A stretch of 64,000 bases of DNA from Rhizobium mayense. GTDB taxonomy: Bacteria; Pseudomonadota; Alphaproteobacteria; Rhizobiales; Rhizobiaceae. Of this stretch, positions 27,285-37,315 are shown in pieces. The position numbers and the translations under genes were made by a program. The notes beneath the pieces were generated by a model. It had not been told where the DNA came from and ran no database searches. It saw only the letters and a program-made list of their open reading frames with translations. Within the stretch, counting starts at the first letter, position 1. The number at the start of each line of letters is the position of its first letter. The DNA is taken from contig NZ_JARFYM010000001.1 of NCBI RefSeq assembly GCF_030272705.1, forward strand, positions 310,001-374,000. The letters are read 5' to 3'.

Positions 27285-28169
27285 ATGGCCAAGCGCATGA
27301 GGTGGCTGCTGCTCGTCGGTCTTGCCGTTTGCATGTCGGCCTCCGCCGCGAGCGCCGGGACGCTCGACACGTTGCGACAGCGTGGAACCCTGCGCATTGG
27401 CTATGTCGTCGACGAGGCGCCGTTCTCCTCCAGCAAGCCCGATGCAAAACCGACGGGATACGCCGTCGATCTCTGCGGCAAGGTCGCTGACGAAATCGAA
27501 CATGTCGTCCCGCAATTGAAGCGCGAATATGTCGAGATGACGCTCGCGAACGGCTTCGACGGCGTCAAGAGCGGTCAAGTGGATCTGCTTTGCGGCGCGG
27601 TCACCGTTAATCTGGAGAGGCGGGAAATCGTCGACTTCTCGCAGCCAATCTTCCTGACCGGAGCGAGCGCGCTGCTGCGCAGGGACTCGCCCGATTACCT
27701 GCAGGCCCTTTTTCTGGACAGACCCGCCGCTCCTCGCCCCGTTAGCCAGCACCTCGCATCCACCAGCGTCATCGGCGTGCGCGCAAACACGACGACGGAC
27801 GCAATTTTGCGCAAGGCGCAGAGCACCGAGATTTCGAAAACACGGATCGCCGATTTCGACACGCATGAGGATGGGCTCAAGGCGCTGGAGGAACGCAAGA
27901 TTGACGCCTATTTCGCTGATCAGGTGCTACTCATGAGTCTTGCCAAGCGCGCGCGCAATCCGTCCTCGCTCGAGGTCGGCGATCGTCTGTTCACGCATGA
28001 ACCCTATGCAATCGCTCTGAGGCGCGACGATGGCGATTTCCGCCTGGTAGTCGACCGCGCGTTGACGGATTTCTATCTGTCGGACGGTTTCCTGCCGCTG
28101 CTCCAAAGCTATTTTGGTAGCGACGCGCCGATGTTGCACACGCAGATCATGATGGAGCATGTGCCTTGA
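27285..28169 (+). CDS. ABC transporter substrate-binding protein, family 3 (amino-acid type)
   Basis: 294 aa. Signal peptide at residues 1-25 (KRMRWLLLVGLAVCMSASAASAG), so periplasmic. SBP family 3 pattern: LDTLRQRGTLRIGYVVDEAPFSS (about 26-48), PTGYAVDLCGKVADEI (about 54-69), GQVDLLCGAVTVNLERREIVDFSQPIF (about 98-124, the classic conserved core). Binds polar amino acids or similar ligands. No permease or ATPase gene is adjacent, so it is an orphan binding protein; it might share a transporter encoded elsewhere or act as a sensor. Start ATG 27285 has only a weak ribosome site. Confidence 0.87.
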   Translation: MAKRMRWLLLVGLAVCMSASAASAGTLDTLRQRGTLRIGYVVDEAPFSSSKPDAKPTGYAVDLCGKVADEIEHVVPQLKREYVEMTLANGFDGVKSGQVDLLCGAVTVNLERREIVDFSQPIFLTGASALLRRDSPDYLQALFLDRPAAPRPVSQHLASTSVIGVRANTTTDAILRKAQSTEISKTRIADFDTHEDGLKALEERKIDAYFADQVLLMSLAKRARNPSSLEVGDRLFTHEPYAIALRRDDGDFRLVVDRALTDFYLSDGFLPLLQSYFGSDAPMLHTQIMMEHVP

Positions 28170-28261
28170 AGCGTATCGCGATTGCCCGGATTCGCTCCTC
28201 GCACTTTAGGTTCTTGATTTTGCGCGACATTCCCTAGCGGCGGCGGAGACGCAATGAGGCC

Positions 28262-28735
28262 TCAGCCCCGCCGAGCTGCTTCGATCGCACTAACGTCGAT
28301 CTTCCGCATGGTCATCATCGCATCAAAAGCACGCTTGGCCTCGTCACCGCCTACCGCGAGCGCTTCCGTCAGCACGCGCGGCGTGATCTGCCAGGACACA
28401 CCCCATTTGTCCTTGCACCAGCCGCAAGCACTTTCCTGGCCGCCATTGCCGACAATGGCGTTCCAGTAGCGGTCGGTTTCTTCCTGATCGTCGGTGGCGA
28501 TCTGAAACGAGAAGGCTTCGCTGTGTTTGAACGTGGGGCCGCCGTTCAGACCGATACAAGGAATACCCGCAACGGTGAATTCAACAACCAATACATCTCC
28601 CTGCTGACCGCTCGGATAATCTCCAGGCGCACGGGTGATCGCGCCCACTGCGCTGTCCGGAAAGGTTTCGGCGTAAAAGCGGGCGGCAGCTTCAGCGTCC
28701 TTGTCGTACCACACGCAGATCGTGTTCTTTGCCAT
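28262..28735 (-). CDS. VOC/PhnB-like glyoxalase-fold protein
   Basis: 157 aa. '3-demethylubiquinone-9 3-methyltransferase' Pfam domain in the vicinal oxygen chelate superfamily, despite the misleading name. Visible: ICVWYDKDAEAAARFYAETFPDSAVGAI (about 5-32), FTVAGIPCIGLNGGPTFKHSEAFSFQIATDDQEETDRYWNAI (about 52-93), GWCKDKWGVSWQITPRVL (about 104-121). No clear enzymatic activity can be assigned. Stands alone, divergent from nothing nearby; the uvrD-like gene follows on the same strand 149 bases away, in the same direction upstream. Confidence 0.85.
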   Translation of the reverse strand: MAKNTICVWYDKDAEAAARFYAETFPDSAVGAITRAPGDYPSGQQGDVLVVEFTVAGIPCIGLNGGPTFKHSEAFSFQIATDDQEETDRYWNAIVGNGGQESACGWCKDKWGVSWQITPRVLTEALAVGGDEAKRAFDAMMTMRKIDVSAIEAARRG

Positions 28736-28884
28736 TGCGTAGTCCCTTCGCTCCTCGTTTCCCCTCTTGAACTAAGAGGCAATCCGCTTTTCTCCAGTCC
28801 ATGCAAGCCATTTTACTTGGTCAAAAGCCGAGCGCCGCCAAGGCTCGAAGTGTGCGCGTTGGGGCCGAGCGGTGCCGGCACCTC

Positions 28885-31362
28885 TCACGCCCGCTCTACA
28901 AACCCATCCAGCACACGCTTCTGCCCCGCCTTATCGAAGTTGATCGTCAGCTTGTTGCCCTCGATCTCCGATATATTGCCGTTGCCGAACTTCATGTGGA
29001 AGACGCGGTCGCCGACCGAGAAGCGGGAGGGTTCGGAGGAGGTGGATTTGGCGACGAGTTCGCCGTCGATGGTACGGGTTTTGGGGCCGCTTTCGCCGTA
29101 GCCGATACGTTCGACCGCATGACCGGAGCGGGAGCCCCAGTTGTCGCGGGTGGCGTCGTTCTTGTTGGCTTGCGCACGTTTCCAGCCGGGGGTGGAATAG
29201 GTGTTGGCGAAGGGATCGGCCTTGTCGAAGCGTGACTGGCCGTAGCCGCCGCGGCCGTAACCGCCGTAGGACTGCTCCATCTCAGCAACTTCGACATGGG
29301 TTTCCGGCAGCTCGTCGAGGAAGCGGGAGGGGATGGTCGATTGCCAAAGGCCGTGGATGCGGCGGTTGGAGACGAACCAGATGTGGCAGTGGCGCTTGGC
29401 GCGGGTGAGGCCGACATAGGCGAGGCGGCGTTCTTCCTCGAGGCCAGCGCGGCCAGATTCATCGAGTGAGCGCTGGTGCGGGAAAAGGCCTTCCTCCCAG
29501 CCGGGCAGGAAGACCGTATCGAATTCCAGGCCCTTCGCCGAGTGCAGCGTCATGATCGAGACCGCATCCAGATCTTCGTTCTGCTCGGCGTCCATCACGA
29601 GGGCGACATGTTCGAGGAAGCCGCGCATGGATTCGAAGCTTTCCATGGAGCGGATGAGTTCCTTGAGGTTTTCCAAGCGACCCGGTGCTTCCGCCGATTT
29701 GTCGTTCTTCCACATGTCGGTATACCCCGACTCTTCGAGAATCTGCTCGGCAAGCTCGGTATGCGGCGTGTTTTCGAGCAGGCCCTGCCAGCGGCGGAAG
29801 GATTGCACGACGTCGAACAGCGCCTTGCGCGCTTTCGGCTTCATCTCGTCCGTTTCGATGATATCAGCTGCCGCTGCCAGCATGGGGATATCGCGGACGC
29901 GGGCGTAGTCGTGAAGCGCGCGCACCGTGGTGTCGCCGAGGCCACGCTTCGGCGTATTGATGATGCGCTCGAAGGCGAGATCGTCGGCCGGCTGGCAGAC
30001 GAGGCGGAAATAGGCCATGGCGTCGCGGATTTCGAGGCGCTCGTAGAAGCGCGGGCCGCCGACCACGCGATAGTTGAGGCCGAGCGTAACGAAACGATCT
30101 TCGAATTCGCGCATCTGGAAAGAGGCGCGCACGAGGATCGCCATGTCGTTGAGATTGTGCTTGTTGCGCTGAAGCTGCTCGATCTCCTCGCCGATCGCGC
30201 GGGCTTCCTCCTCGGAATCCCAGGAAGCGTGCACCTGCACCTTGATGTCGTCGGGATCGGAGCGGTCGGTGAACAGCGTTTTGCCGAGCCGGCCCTCGTT
30301 ATGGGCGATGAGATGGGCGGCGGCGCCGAGAATATGCTCGGTGGAGCGATAGTTGCGCTCCAGCTTGATCACCTTGGCGCCTGGAAAATCCTTTTCGAAG
30401 CGCAGGATGTTGTCCACTTCCGCGCCGCGCCAGCCGTAGATCGACTGGTCGTCGTCGCCGACGCAGCAGACATTCTGCAGCTCGCCCTTCGGCCGCTGCG
30501 CCAGCAGACGCAGCCACATATATTGCGCGGTATTTGTGTCCTGATACTCGTCGACGAGGATGTAGCGGAAGCGTTTGTGGTATTCCTTTAGTACATCCGG
30601 GTTTTGTCGGAACATATTGATCGGATGCAGCAAAAGGTCGCCGAAGTCGCAGGCATTCAGCGTCTTCAGGCGAGCCTGATAGGCGGTATAGAGTTCGCGG
30701 CCCTTGCCGTTGGCGAAGGCGCGGGCGTCGCCCTCGGGAATGTCCGCCGGACCGAGTCCCTTGTTCTTCCAGGTGTCGATCATCCCAGCGAATTGCTTGG
30801 CGGGCCAACGCTTGTCGTCTATCCCTTCCGCCTGGATCAACTGCTTGATCAGGCGCACGACATCATCGGTGTCGAGAATGGTGAAGCTCGAGGAGAGGCC
30901 GACCAGCTCTGAATGGCGGCGCAGCAGCTTGACGCCGATCGAGTGGAAAGTGCCGAGCCAGGGCATGCCCTCGACGGCACCGCCGACGAGCAGCGCAATG
31001 CGCTCCTTCATCTCGCGCGCCGCCTTGTTGGTGAAGGTGACGGCGAGGATTTGCGAGGGAAAAGCGCGGTTGGTGGACAAGATATGGGCGATGCGGGTCG
31101 TCAGCACGCGCGTCTTGCCGGTGCCGGCGCCGGCCAGCACCAGTACGGGGCCATCCAGCGTCTCGACCGCTTCCGCCTGTTCCGGGTTGAGGCCGGCGAG
31201 GTAGTCGGGCCGGCGGCCGCCATCGCGCGCCGCCATGGCGCGGGCCGCAATACCGCCACCGCCGGGGGCAGGTGCTGGCGCGGGCCGGTGTGGCGCCGCG
31301 CGCGGAGCAAGGTGCTCCGGCTCCTCGTCAAAGAAGGGAATGTCGTCATGTCCGATGGTCAT
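28885..31362 (-). CDS. UvrD/PcrA-type ATP-dependent DNA helicase
   Basis: 825 aa from ATG 31362 (the ORF extends 37 codons further without homology). Superfamily 1A 3'-5' helicase acting in nucleotide excision and mismatch repair. Motifs: NPEQAEAVETLDGPVLVLAGAGTGKT (Q motif and Walker A, GAGTGKT 78-84), VDEYQDTN (motif II), CVGDDDQSIYGWRGA (motif III), LERNYRSTEHIL (motif IV), TLHSAKGLEFDTVFLPG (motif V), EERRLAYVGLTRAK (motif VI). An extra N-terminal Pro/Ala-rich stretch (about 20-45) and a Gly/Tyr/Asp-rich C-terminal segment (about 700-740) precede the Tudor-like C-terminal tail. Probably uvrD or a second PcrA paralogue. Confidence 0.95.
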   Translation of the reverse strand: MTIGHDDIPFFDEEPEHLAPRAAPHRPAPAPAPGGGGIAARAMAARDGGRRPDYLAGLNPEQAEAVETLDGPVLVLAGAGTGKTRVLTTRIAHILSTNRAFPSQILAVTFTNKAAREMKERIALLVGGAVEGMPWLGTFHSIGVKLLRRHSELVGLSSSFTILDTDDVVRLIKQLIQAEGIDDKRWPAKQFAGMIDTWKNKGLGPADIPEGDARAFANGKGRELYTAYQARLKTLNACDFGDLLLHPINMFRQNPDVLKEYHKRFRYILVDEYQDTNTAQYMWLRLLAQRPKGELQNVCCVGDDDQSIYGWRGAEVDNILRFEKDFPGAKVIKLERNYRSTEHILGAAAHLIAHNEGRLGKTLFTDRSDPDDIKVQVHASWDSEEEARAIGEEIEQLQRNKHNLNDMAILVRASFQMREFEDRFVTLGLNYRVVGGPRFYERLEIRDAMAYFRLVCQPADDLAFERIINTPKRGLGDTTVRALHDYARVRDIPMLAAAADIIETDEMKPKARKALFDVVQSFRRWQGLLENTPHTELAEQILEESGYTDMWKNDKSAEAPGRLENLKELIRSMESFESMRGFLEHVALVMDAEQNEDLDAVSIMTLHSAKGLEFDTVFLPGWEEGLFPHQRSLDESGRAGLEEERRLAYVGLTRAKRHCHIWFVSNRRIHGLWQSTIPSRFLDELPETHVEVAEMEQSYGGYGRGGYGQSRFDKADPFANTYSTPGWKRAQANKNDATRDNWGSRSGHAVERIGYGESGPKTRTIDGELVAKSTSSEPSRFSVGDRVFHMKFGNGNISEIEGNKLTINFDKAGQKRVLDGFVERA

Positions 31363-31728
31363 GCGGCTCAATGTAATGATTCTGCCCTGAAAGGCAAAAG
31401 AAACGGCCGGGAAATAGAACAAAAAGTGCACATTCTTTCGTGTGCAAGCCTTTGAACAGTTCGCCCCGCACATATTTGCGGCCGGTTACTGGCGGGCATC
31501 GAAACGTGCCGTTGTTCCCGGACAAGATTACAACTTTGTCATAATGCCGCGCAAATCTTGCCGCAGAACGGCAAAGCATCGATATTGCTGAAAGCAGGGC
31601 GGAATCGTGCGGCATATCGCCACTTCGCCGACGGCGTGGCCTCAAGAAACTTGAAGGATTCTTGGAGAGGCCACCCTGGACTTACGACGCGATTTCATCG
31701 CCTCTGACAAACCGAGCCGGAGACGTGC
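31363..31728. other. Divergent intergenic region helicase / RND efflux genes
   Basis: 366 bases without a gene. It contains a short perfect inverted repeat TGCACA (31427-31432) / TGTGCA (31441-31446), 65 bases upstream of the helicase start. A GTTC-N7-GTTC LexA box, expected for an SOS gene in Alphaproteobacteria, was looked for and not found. CATAAT near 31535 could be a -10 element for the efflux operon. Confidence 0.45.
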
Positions 31729-32898
31729 ATGACCGCCTGGAAGCAGCTTTTCCTTTCCCTCATCGTACTTGTGGCCGGATGCGCCGCCGCGTTGGCTTTC
31801 GTGCCCGGCACGGCCGGATTGCTGACGAAAATCGGCGTTCCTCAGCATTGGGTGGCGGCGGTTGCGCCGGCCGCCGGCGGTAACGATGCTGGAGAGGCTA
31901 ATGGCGCCACGGCCGGCAACAAACGGCAAGGCACCAATGGGCCACTGGTGGTGACTGAGGCCGTCGTGAGTGGCGTGGTCAATGATCGTCTCAGCGCCAT
32001 CGGTACCGGCGATGCCATCCGCTCCGTCGTGGTGACGCCGCAGGCGGCGGGCACGGTCCGGGAAATTCTCATCAAATCCGGCGACCGGGTGAAGCAGGGC
32101 CAGGTCCTTGCCCGTCTCGACAATGACGAGCAGATCATCGCCCGCGGCCAGGCGGAAGTGACGCTGAAGAGCGCGGCCGAGAAATCGCAGCTCTATCACA
32201 ACATCAAATCCAGCGTGTCGCGCATGGACGTCTTCGATGCCGAGATCGCCGAGCAAGGTGCAAAGCTGGCGCTGCAGTCGGCCGAGCTGGCGCTGACGCG
32301 CCGCGATATCGTCGCGCCGATCGACGGCATTGTCGGCATCGTGCCCGTCGTCATCGGCGACAATGTCACGACCACCACCAATATCGTCACGCTCGACGAC
32401 CGCTCGGAAATCCTGGTGGACTACTGGGTACCGGAGCGTTTCGCGAATACGGTCAAGCTTGACCAGCCCGTAGAGGCGACATCGGTGGCGCTGCCGGGCC
32501 GACTGTTTTCAGGCGTGGTGGAGGCAGTCGACAACCGTGTCGATGGCACGAGCCGGACCCTGCGAATCCGCGCCCGTATCGATAATGCATCAGACGAGCT
32601 GCGCGCCGGCATGTCTTTCAATGTCGGCATGCGTTTTGCCGGCGAAACTTATCCTTCCGTCGATCCGCTGTCCGTGCAATGGGACGGTGAGGGCTCCTAT
32701 GTCTGGCGCATCACCGACGGCAAATCGTCCAAGGTGCGCGTCAATGTCGTGCAGCGCAATCCGGATGCGGTGCTGGTCAAGGCCGATCTTAGGAATGGTG
32801 ACCTGATCGTCACCGAGGGATTGCAGCGCGTGACCGAGAGCGGCTCAGTGCGCTTTGCCCGCGATGTTGCCGCGGCGGCGGAGGTCGTCACGGAATGA
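31729..32898 (+). CDS. RND efflux periplasmic adaptor (membrane fusion protein)
   Basis: 389 aa. N-terminal TM/signal segment (about 5-24). Biotinyl-lipoyl hairpin: VVTPQAAGTVREILIKSGDRVKQGQVLARLDNDEQ (about 102-136) and its return strand RRDIVAPIDGIVGIVPVVIGDNVTTTTNIVTLDDRSEILVDYWVPE (about 188-233). The interrupted helix between them is short, as in MexH/AcrA-like adaptors. It bridges the inner-membrane pump and an outer-membrane TolC-type channel. Its stop overlaps the permease start (ATGA), so the two are translationally coupled. GGAGACG precedes ATG 31729. No regulator is adjacent. Confidence 0.92.
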   Translation: MTAWKQLFLSLIVLVAGCAAALAFVPGTAGLLTKIGVPQHWVAAVAPAAGGNDAGEANGATAGNKRQGTNGPLVVTEAVVSGVVNDRLSAIGTGDAIRSVVVTPQAAGTVREILIKSGDRVKQGQVLARLDNDEQIIARGQAEVTLKSAAEKSQLYHNIKSSVSRMDVFDAEIAEQGAKLALQSAELALTRRDIVAPIDGIVGIVPVVIGDNVTTTTNIVTLDDRSEILVDYWVPERFANTVKLDQPVEATSVALPGRLFSGVVEAVDNRVDGTSRTLRIRARIDNASDELRAGMSFNVGMRFAGETYPSVDPLSVQWDGEGSYVWRITDGKSSKVRVNVVQRNPDAVLVKADLRNGDLIVTEGLQRVTESGSVRFARDVAAAAEVVTE

Positions 32899-35800
32899 CG
32901 GGGCATGACAACGACGCCGGCGATGCAGCCGAAACCGGTAGCGGCAAACAAACTTTCACCGCTCTCTTCGTGCGCCGGCCGGTGCTGGCACTGGTTTTCA
33001 ATACGCTGATGGTTGTTGCCGGCCTCGCTGCCTATTTCGGCGTCGAGGTACGCGAATTGCCCGACGTCGACCGTCCGGTGGTGACCGTGCGGACCATGTT
33101 CGACGGTGCCGCGCCGCAGACGATTGACCAGGAGCTGACCAAGGTTATCGAAGGTGCGGTCGCCCGCGTCAGCGGCCTGAAATCGGTGTCCTCGAGCTCT
33201 TCTTTCGGCCAGAGCCGCGTGACGCTCGAGTTTTCCGATGCCACCGATCTTTCCGTCGCGGCAAACGACGTCCGCGACGCTATCGGCCGCATCACAGAGC
33301 AACTGCCTGATGAGGCGGACGCGCCGCAGATCGTCAAGGCGGATTCGGATTCGCAGCCGACCATGCGGCTTGCCGTCACCTCCAACACGCTGACCATGGA
33401 CGACCTCACGCAACTGGTCGACAACGAGATCACCGACCGGCTTGCCTCCGTTGATGGTGTGGCCGATGTCGAGCTCTACGGCGACCAGGAGAAGGTTTTC
33501 CGTATCGACGTCGACCAGGCGGCGCTTGCGGGACGCGGGCTGACGATCGGCGATCTGACGACGGCTCTCGCGACGGCCGCGCTCGATGTGCCGGCGGGAT
33601 CGCTGAAAAGCACGCGGCAAGATATCGTTGTGCGCGCTACGGCCGCGCTGCAGACGCCCGAGGATTTTTCACGGCTGATCATCAAGGACCGCGTCCGGCT
33701 GGCCGATGTTGCGACCGTGACGCTTGGCCCTCGCGACGGGACGACGGCGCTGCGCTCAAACGGCGTGCAGGGCGTCGGTCTCGGTATCATCCGTCAGGCG
33801 CAGTCGAACACGCTGAACATCTCCAACGGCGTGAAAGCCGTGGCGGCGCAATTGTCGAAGTCGCTGCCGGAAGGTACCCGCATCGCCATCACCAGCGACG
33901 ATGCCGTGTTCATCCAGGGCGCAATCCATGAGGTGGTGCTGGCGCTGGTGCTGTCGGCGCTGATCGTGACGGTCGTGATCTACCTCTTCCTTAGGGATTG
34001 GCGGGCAACGCTGATCCCGGCCGTTACAATACCGGTTGCGCTGACCGGCACGCTGGCGGCGCTCTATATGGTCGGCTTCTCCGTCAACATCCTCACGCTG
34101 CTGGCGATCGTGCTCGCAACCGGGCTCGTGGTCGACGACGCCATCGTCGTTCTCGAAAACATCGTCCGGCGCAGGTCGGAAAAGATGGGACCACGCGCTG
34201 CTGCCGTTCTTGGCACGCGCGAGGTCTTCTTCGCGGTCATCGCGACGACGGCGACCCTAGCCGCTGTCTTCATCCCGCTATCCTTCCTGCCAGGGCAGGT
34301 GGGTGGCCTGTTTCGTGAATTCGGCTTCGTGCTCGCCTTTTCCGTCGGCCTTTCTTCGATCGTGGCGCTGACACTGTGCCCGATGCTCGCCTCGCGCATG
34401 CTCACCAAGGAGATGCGCGAGGATCACGGGATGCTCGGCCGCTTCGGCGAGATGTTTTCCGGCGTCTACCGGCGCACGCTTCGGGCCTGCCTGAACGCGC
34501 CGCTGGTGGTCATGGCCTTTTGCGCGATCTTTTCCGCCGCTGCGGTCCTCGCCTTCATGGGCGTCAAGAGCGAGCTGACCCCGAACGAAGACCGTGCCAT
34601 GGTGACGCTCAGGCTGACCACGCCGCAGGGCGCCAGCCTCGACTACACCAGGGACCAGTTGCAGCGTGTCGAAGAGAACCTGCAGCCATTGATGGATAGC
34701 GGCGACATCCGCAATATCTATGCGATTTCCGGCCAGAACGGCGCTGCCAATACGGGCTTCATGGTGTTAACGCTCGCGCCCTGGAGCGAGCGCCATCGCA
34801 CGCAGACCGAAATCGTCGCCGATATCAACCGGGCGATGGACCGGGTGCCGGCGGTCCGTGGCAATGTTTTCCAGTCGAACAGCCTGCGCATCCGCGGTGC
34901 CGGCAGCGGCGTGCAGATGGCGCTGACCGGCAACGACCACGAGGCGCTCACACAGGCAGCGCTGAAGCTGGTCCAAGCGTTGGATGCGACCGGGCAGTTC
35001 GATACGCCGCGCCTGAACAACGAACCGACGCAGGCGCAGGTCTCCGTCGCGATCGATCGCGAGCGAGCGTCCGACCTTGGCATCGACATCACCGGCCTGT
35101 CGATGGCGCTGCAATCGCTGCTCGAAGGGCGTTCAGTCGTCGATGTCTTCGTTGCGGGCGAGGCCTATCCGGTGCTTCTGACATCGACCATGCGGCCGAT
35201 CGACGATCCGACCGATCTCGAAAACGTCTTCCTGAAGACGGGTGACGGCAAGATCGTACCGATGTCCGTCATCGCCGGCCTGAAGGAGGGGGCGGTTGCG
35301 CCGCAGCTCACCCGCGAGCAACAGCTTGCCTCCGTCGCCATTACTGCCGGCCTGAAGCCCGGCATGTCGCTCGGTCAGGCGGTCGAGCAGGTGACGGCGA
35401 TCGCCGCGCCGCTCCTGCCGCCCGGTGCGCGGCTCATCCCTCTGGCGGAGGCGGCGACGCTGGAGGAGAATTCCAACGGCATGGCGCTGACCTTCGGCTT
35501 TGCCATCGTCATCATCTTCCTGGTGCTTGCCGCACAGTTCGAAAGCGTGCTGTCGTCGCTGATCATCATGTCGACGGTGCCGCTCGGCCTTGCCTGTGCG
35601 GTTTTCGCGCTGGTCATCACCGGATCCAGCCTCAATATCTACAGCCAGATCGGCCTGGTGCTGCTTGTCGGGGTGATGGCCAAGAACGGCATCCTGATCG
35701 TGGAGTTCGCCAACCAGCTCCGCGACAAGGGCGAGAGCGTGCGGGAGGCGATCGAAAAAGCCTGCGCACTGCGTCTGCGTCCGGTGATGATGACGATGAT

Positions 35801-36053
35801 CGCTACCATACTCGGCGGCGTGCCCTTGGTGTTCGCCCATGGTGCGGGTGCGGAAGCGCGCATCGCGCTCGGCTGGGTGATCGTCGGCGGCCTCGGCTTC
35901 GCGACCTTGGTAACGCTTTACGTCACCCCGGTCGCCTATCTCTTGATCGCTCGCTTCGCCAAGCCGCAGGCACATGAGGAACTGCGGCTGCACGAGGAGA
36001 TGTCGCAGGCGGCCTTGCGGGCGAAGGTGGCCAAGCTTAGGGCGGCGGAATGA
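32895..36053 (+). CDS. RND efflux transporter permease (HAE-1-like)
   Basis: 1052 aa. Proton-driven inner-membrane pump with 12 TM helices and two large periplasmic loops. Features: FVRRPVLALVFNTLMVVAGLAAYFGV (TM1), RELPDVDRPVVTV, the TM4 proton-relay region LATGLVVDDAIVVLENI with adjacent Asp residues, and the second-half VGVMAKNGILIVEFANQLRDKGES and RLRPVMMTMIATILGGVPL. Length is that of AcrB/MexB relatives. The outer-membrane channel is not encoded here. Substrates unknown; multidrug efflux is likely but solvent, flavonoid or other plant-compound export are possible in rhizobia. Confidence 0.95.
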   Translation: MTGHDNDAGDAAETGSGKQTFTALFVRRPVLALVFNTLMVVAGLAAYFGVEVRELPDVDRPVVTVRTMFDGAAPQTIDQELTKVIEGAVARVSGLKSVSSSSSFGQSRVTLEFSDATDLSVAANDVRDAIGRITEQLPDEADAPQIVKADSDSQPTMRLAVTSNTLTMDDLTQLVDNEITDRLASVDGVADVELYGDQEKVFRIDVDQAALAGRGLTIGDLTTALATAALDVPAGSLKSTRQDIVVRATAALQTPEDFSRLIIKDRVRLADVATVTLGPRDGTTALRSNGVQGVGLGIIRQAQSNTLNISNGVKAVAAQLSKSLPEGTRIAITSDDAVFIQGAIHEVVLALVLSALIVTVVIYLFLRDWRATLIPAVTIPVALTGTLAALYMVGFSVNILTLLAIVLATGLVVDDAIVVLENIVRRRSEKMGPRAAAVLGTREVFFAVIATTATLAAVFIPLSFLPGQVGGLFREFGFVLAFSVGLSSIVALTLCPMLASRMLTKEMREDHGMLGRFGEMFSGVYRRTLRACLNAPLVVMAFCAIFSAAAVLAFMGVKSELTPNEDRAMVTLRLTTPQGASLDYTRDQLQRVEENLQPLMDSGDIRNIYAISGQNGAANTGFMVLTLAPWSERHRTQTEIVADINRAMDRVPAVRGNVFQSNSLRIRGAGSGVQMALTGNDHEALTQAALKLVQALDATGQFDTPRLNNEPTQAQVSVAIDRERASDLGIDITGLSMALQSLLEGRSVVDVFVAGEAYPVLLTSTMRPIDDPTDLENVFLKTGDGKIVPMSVIAGLKEGAVAPQLTREQQLASVAITAGLKPGMSLGQAVEQVTAIAAPLLPPGARLIPLAEAATLEENSNGMALTFGFAIVIIFLVLAAQFESVLSSLIIMSTVPLGLACAVFALVITGSSLNIYSQIGLVLLVGVMAKNGILIVEFANQLRDKGESVREAIEKACALRLRPVMMTMIATILGGVPLVFAHGAGAEARIALGWVIVGGLGFATLVTLYVTPVAYLLIARFAKPQAHEELRLHEEMSQAALRAKVAKLRAAE

Positions 36054-36301
36054 CTACAATCACAGCATGATGGATCATTTCTGGGTTCAACGGCGATTTG
36101 TGGTAAATCGCACGTTTCGATTATCCCTTTATTAAGTATGCTTGATAATCATAGGTGCCTGTAACCGCTCGAGTTCAGGCGTTGTTTTTGCCGGACTCAT
36201 CGTTTGCCGACACGGTCGGTCCGCACGCATGAAGGCCTGCGGCATGGTTCCAATGTCTCCTTGTATTTGTTGCGTATTGTTGTGTTCGGAGTTCATGTGT
36301 C

Positions 36302-37315
36302 GTGAGTATTTTTTCGACCTTCGTAAGGGTTAGTTCCCCTGTCACCACAGCCCTGGAGGTCCTTAGAAACACCCAGACGAATCTGAATGTCGCGCAGCGT
36401 CAGATGTCGTCCGGTCTGCGCGTGCAGACGGCTAAGGACAACGCCACCTATTGGACGATCTCGACATTGACACGCTCCGACATCGGTGCGGTCTCGGCGG
36501 TACAGGATGCGCTCGGACTTGCCGCAGCCACGGTTAGCACCGCTTCCACTGGCATCAACAGCGCCATCGACATCGTTACTCAGATCAGGTCGAAATTGGT
36601 CACCGCCTATGAAGGCAGCGTCGACAAGACCAAACTCAACGAGGAAATCAGCCAACTCAAGGACCAGCTTCGCAGTGTCGGCGAATCGACGAGCTTCAAC
36701 GGCGTCAACTGGGTCGTGCTCCAGGACGGTGAGGATCCTACCGAGCCGCATCGCATCCCGGGCTCGCTCATCCGCCATGCCGATGGCACGGTTTCGATCG
36801 GCATGCTGAACTATGAGGGTGCCAGCTCGACCAGCGGCGCCATCGTGTCGACAGATGCACGATACCTGATCGACGATCAATCAAGCGGCACCGGCGGCTA
36901 TGGCGTGCTCACCTCCACTGCCTTTGCGACGGAGGCGGGGGCAGCAAAGAACTATGTGCTGATCAGCAGCAAGAATGGCGACACGAGCGGACAGGTGGAA
37001 ATCTCGCTCGATGCCAATACGACACAGGGCGGTTTGACGGATATGGTCAATACCGTCACCGCCATGCTGCATCAGCTGAACACGATAGGATCTGCCTTCG
37101 GCTCGCTGGAGACGCGTGTCAGCCTCCAAAACCAATTCGCCAGCGATCTCGGTGATTCGCTCACCAGCGGCGTCGGCAAGCTGGTCGACGCCGACATGGA
37201 GAAGCAATCAAGCCGGGTGTTGGCGCTGCAAACTCAGGAGCAACTGGGGCTGCAATCCCTGTCGATTGCCAATGCGAGTTACGATACCGTCAGGCAGCTA
37301 TTCCAAAATCTTTGA
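36302..37315 (+). CDS. Flagellin
   Basis: 337 aa. Flagellar filament protein exported through the basal-body type III system. N-terminal D0/D1: TTALEVLRNTQTNLNVAQRQMSSGLRVQTAKDNATYWTISTLTRSDIGAVSAVQDAL (about 15-72), and C-terminal D0: LQNQFASDLGDSLTSGVGKLVDADMEKQSSRVLALQTQEQLGLQSLSIANASYDTVRQLFQNL. Both resemble rhizobial flagellins with a short central domain. GTG 36302 with GGAG (36288-36291) 10 bases upstream is the start; no ATG in frame fits. It is remote from any flagellar gene in the window, and its N-terminus (SIFSTFVRVSSPVTTALEVL) departs from the usual MTSILTN.AAMAALQTLR. Possibly a minor filament protein. Confidence 0.93.
   Translation: MSIFSTFVRVSSPVTTALEVLRNTQTNLNVAQRQMSSGLRVQTAKDNATYWTISTLTRSDIGAVSAVQDALGLAAATVSTASTGINSAIDIVTQIRSKLVTAYEGSVDKTKLNEEISQLKDQLRSVGESTSFNGVNWVVLQDGEDPTEPHRIPGSLIRHADGTVSIGMLNYEGASSTSGAIVSTDARYLIDDQSSGTGGYGVLTSTAFATEAGAAKNYVLISSKNGDTSGQVEISLDANTTQGGLTDMVNTVTAMLHQLNTIGSAFGSLETRVSLQNQFASDLGDSLTSGVGKLVDADMEKQSSRVLALQTQEQLGLQSLSIANASYDTVRQLFQNL

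Noticed and set aside
31363..31728. LexA box upstream of the UvrD-like helicase
   Set aside because: GTTC-N7-GTTC (either strand) was looked for. The nearest, GAAC followed 7 bases later by GCAC, does not match.
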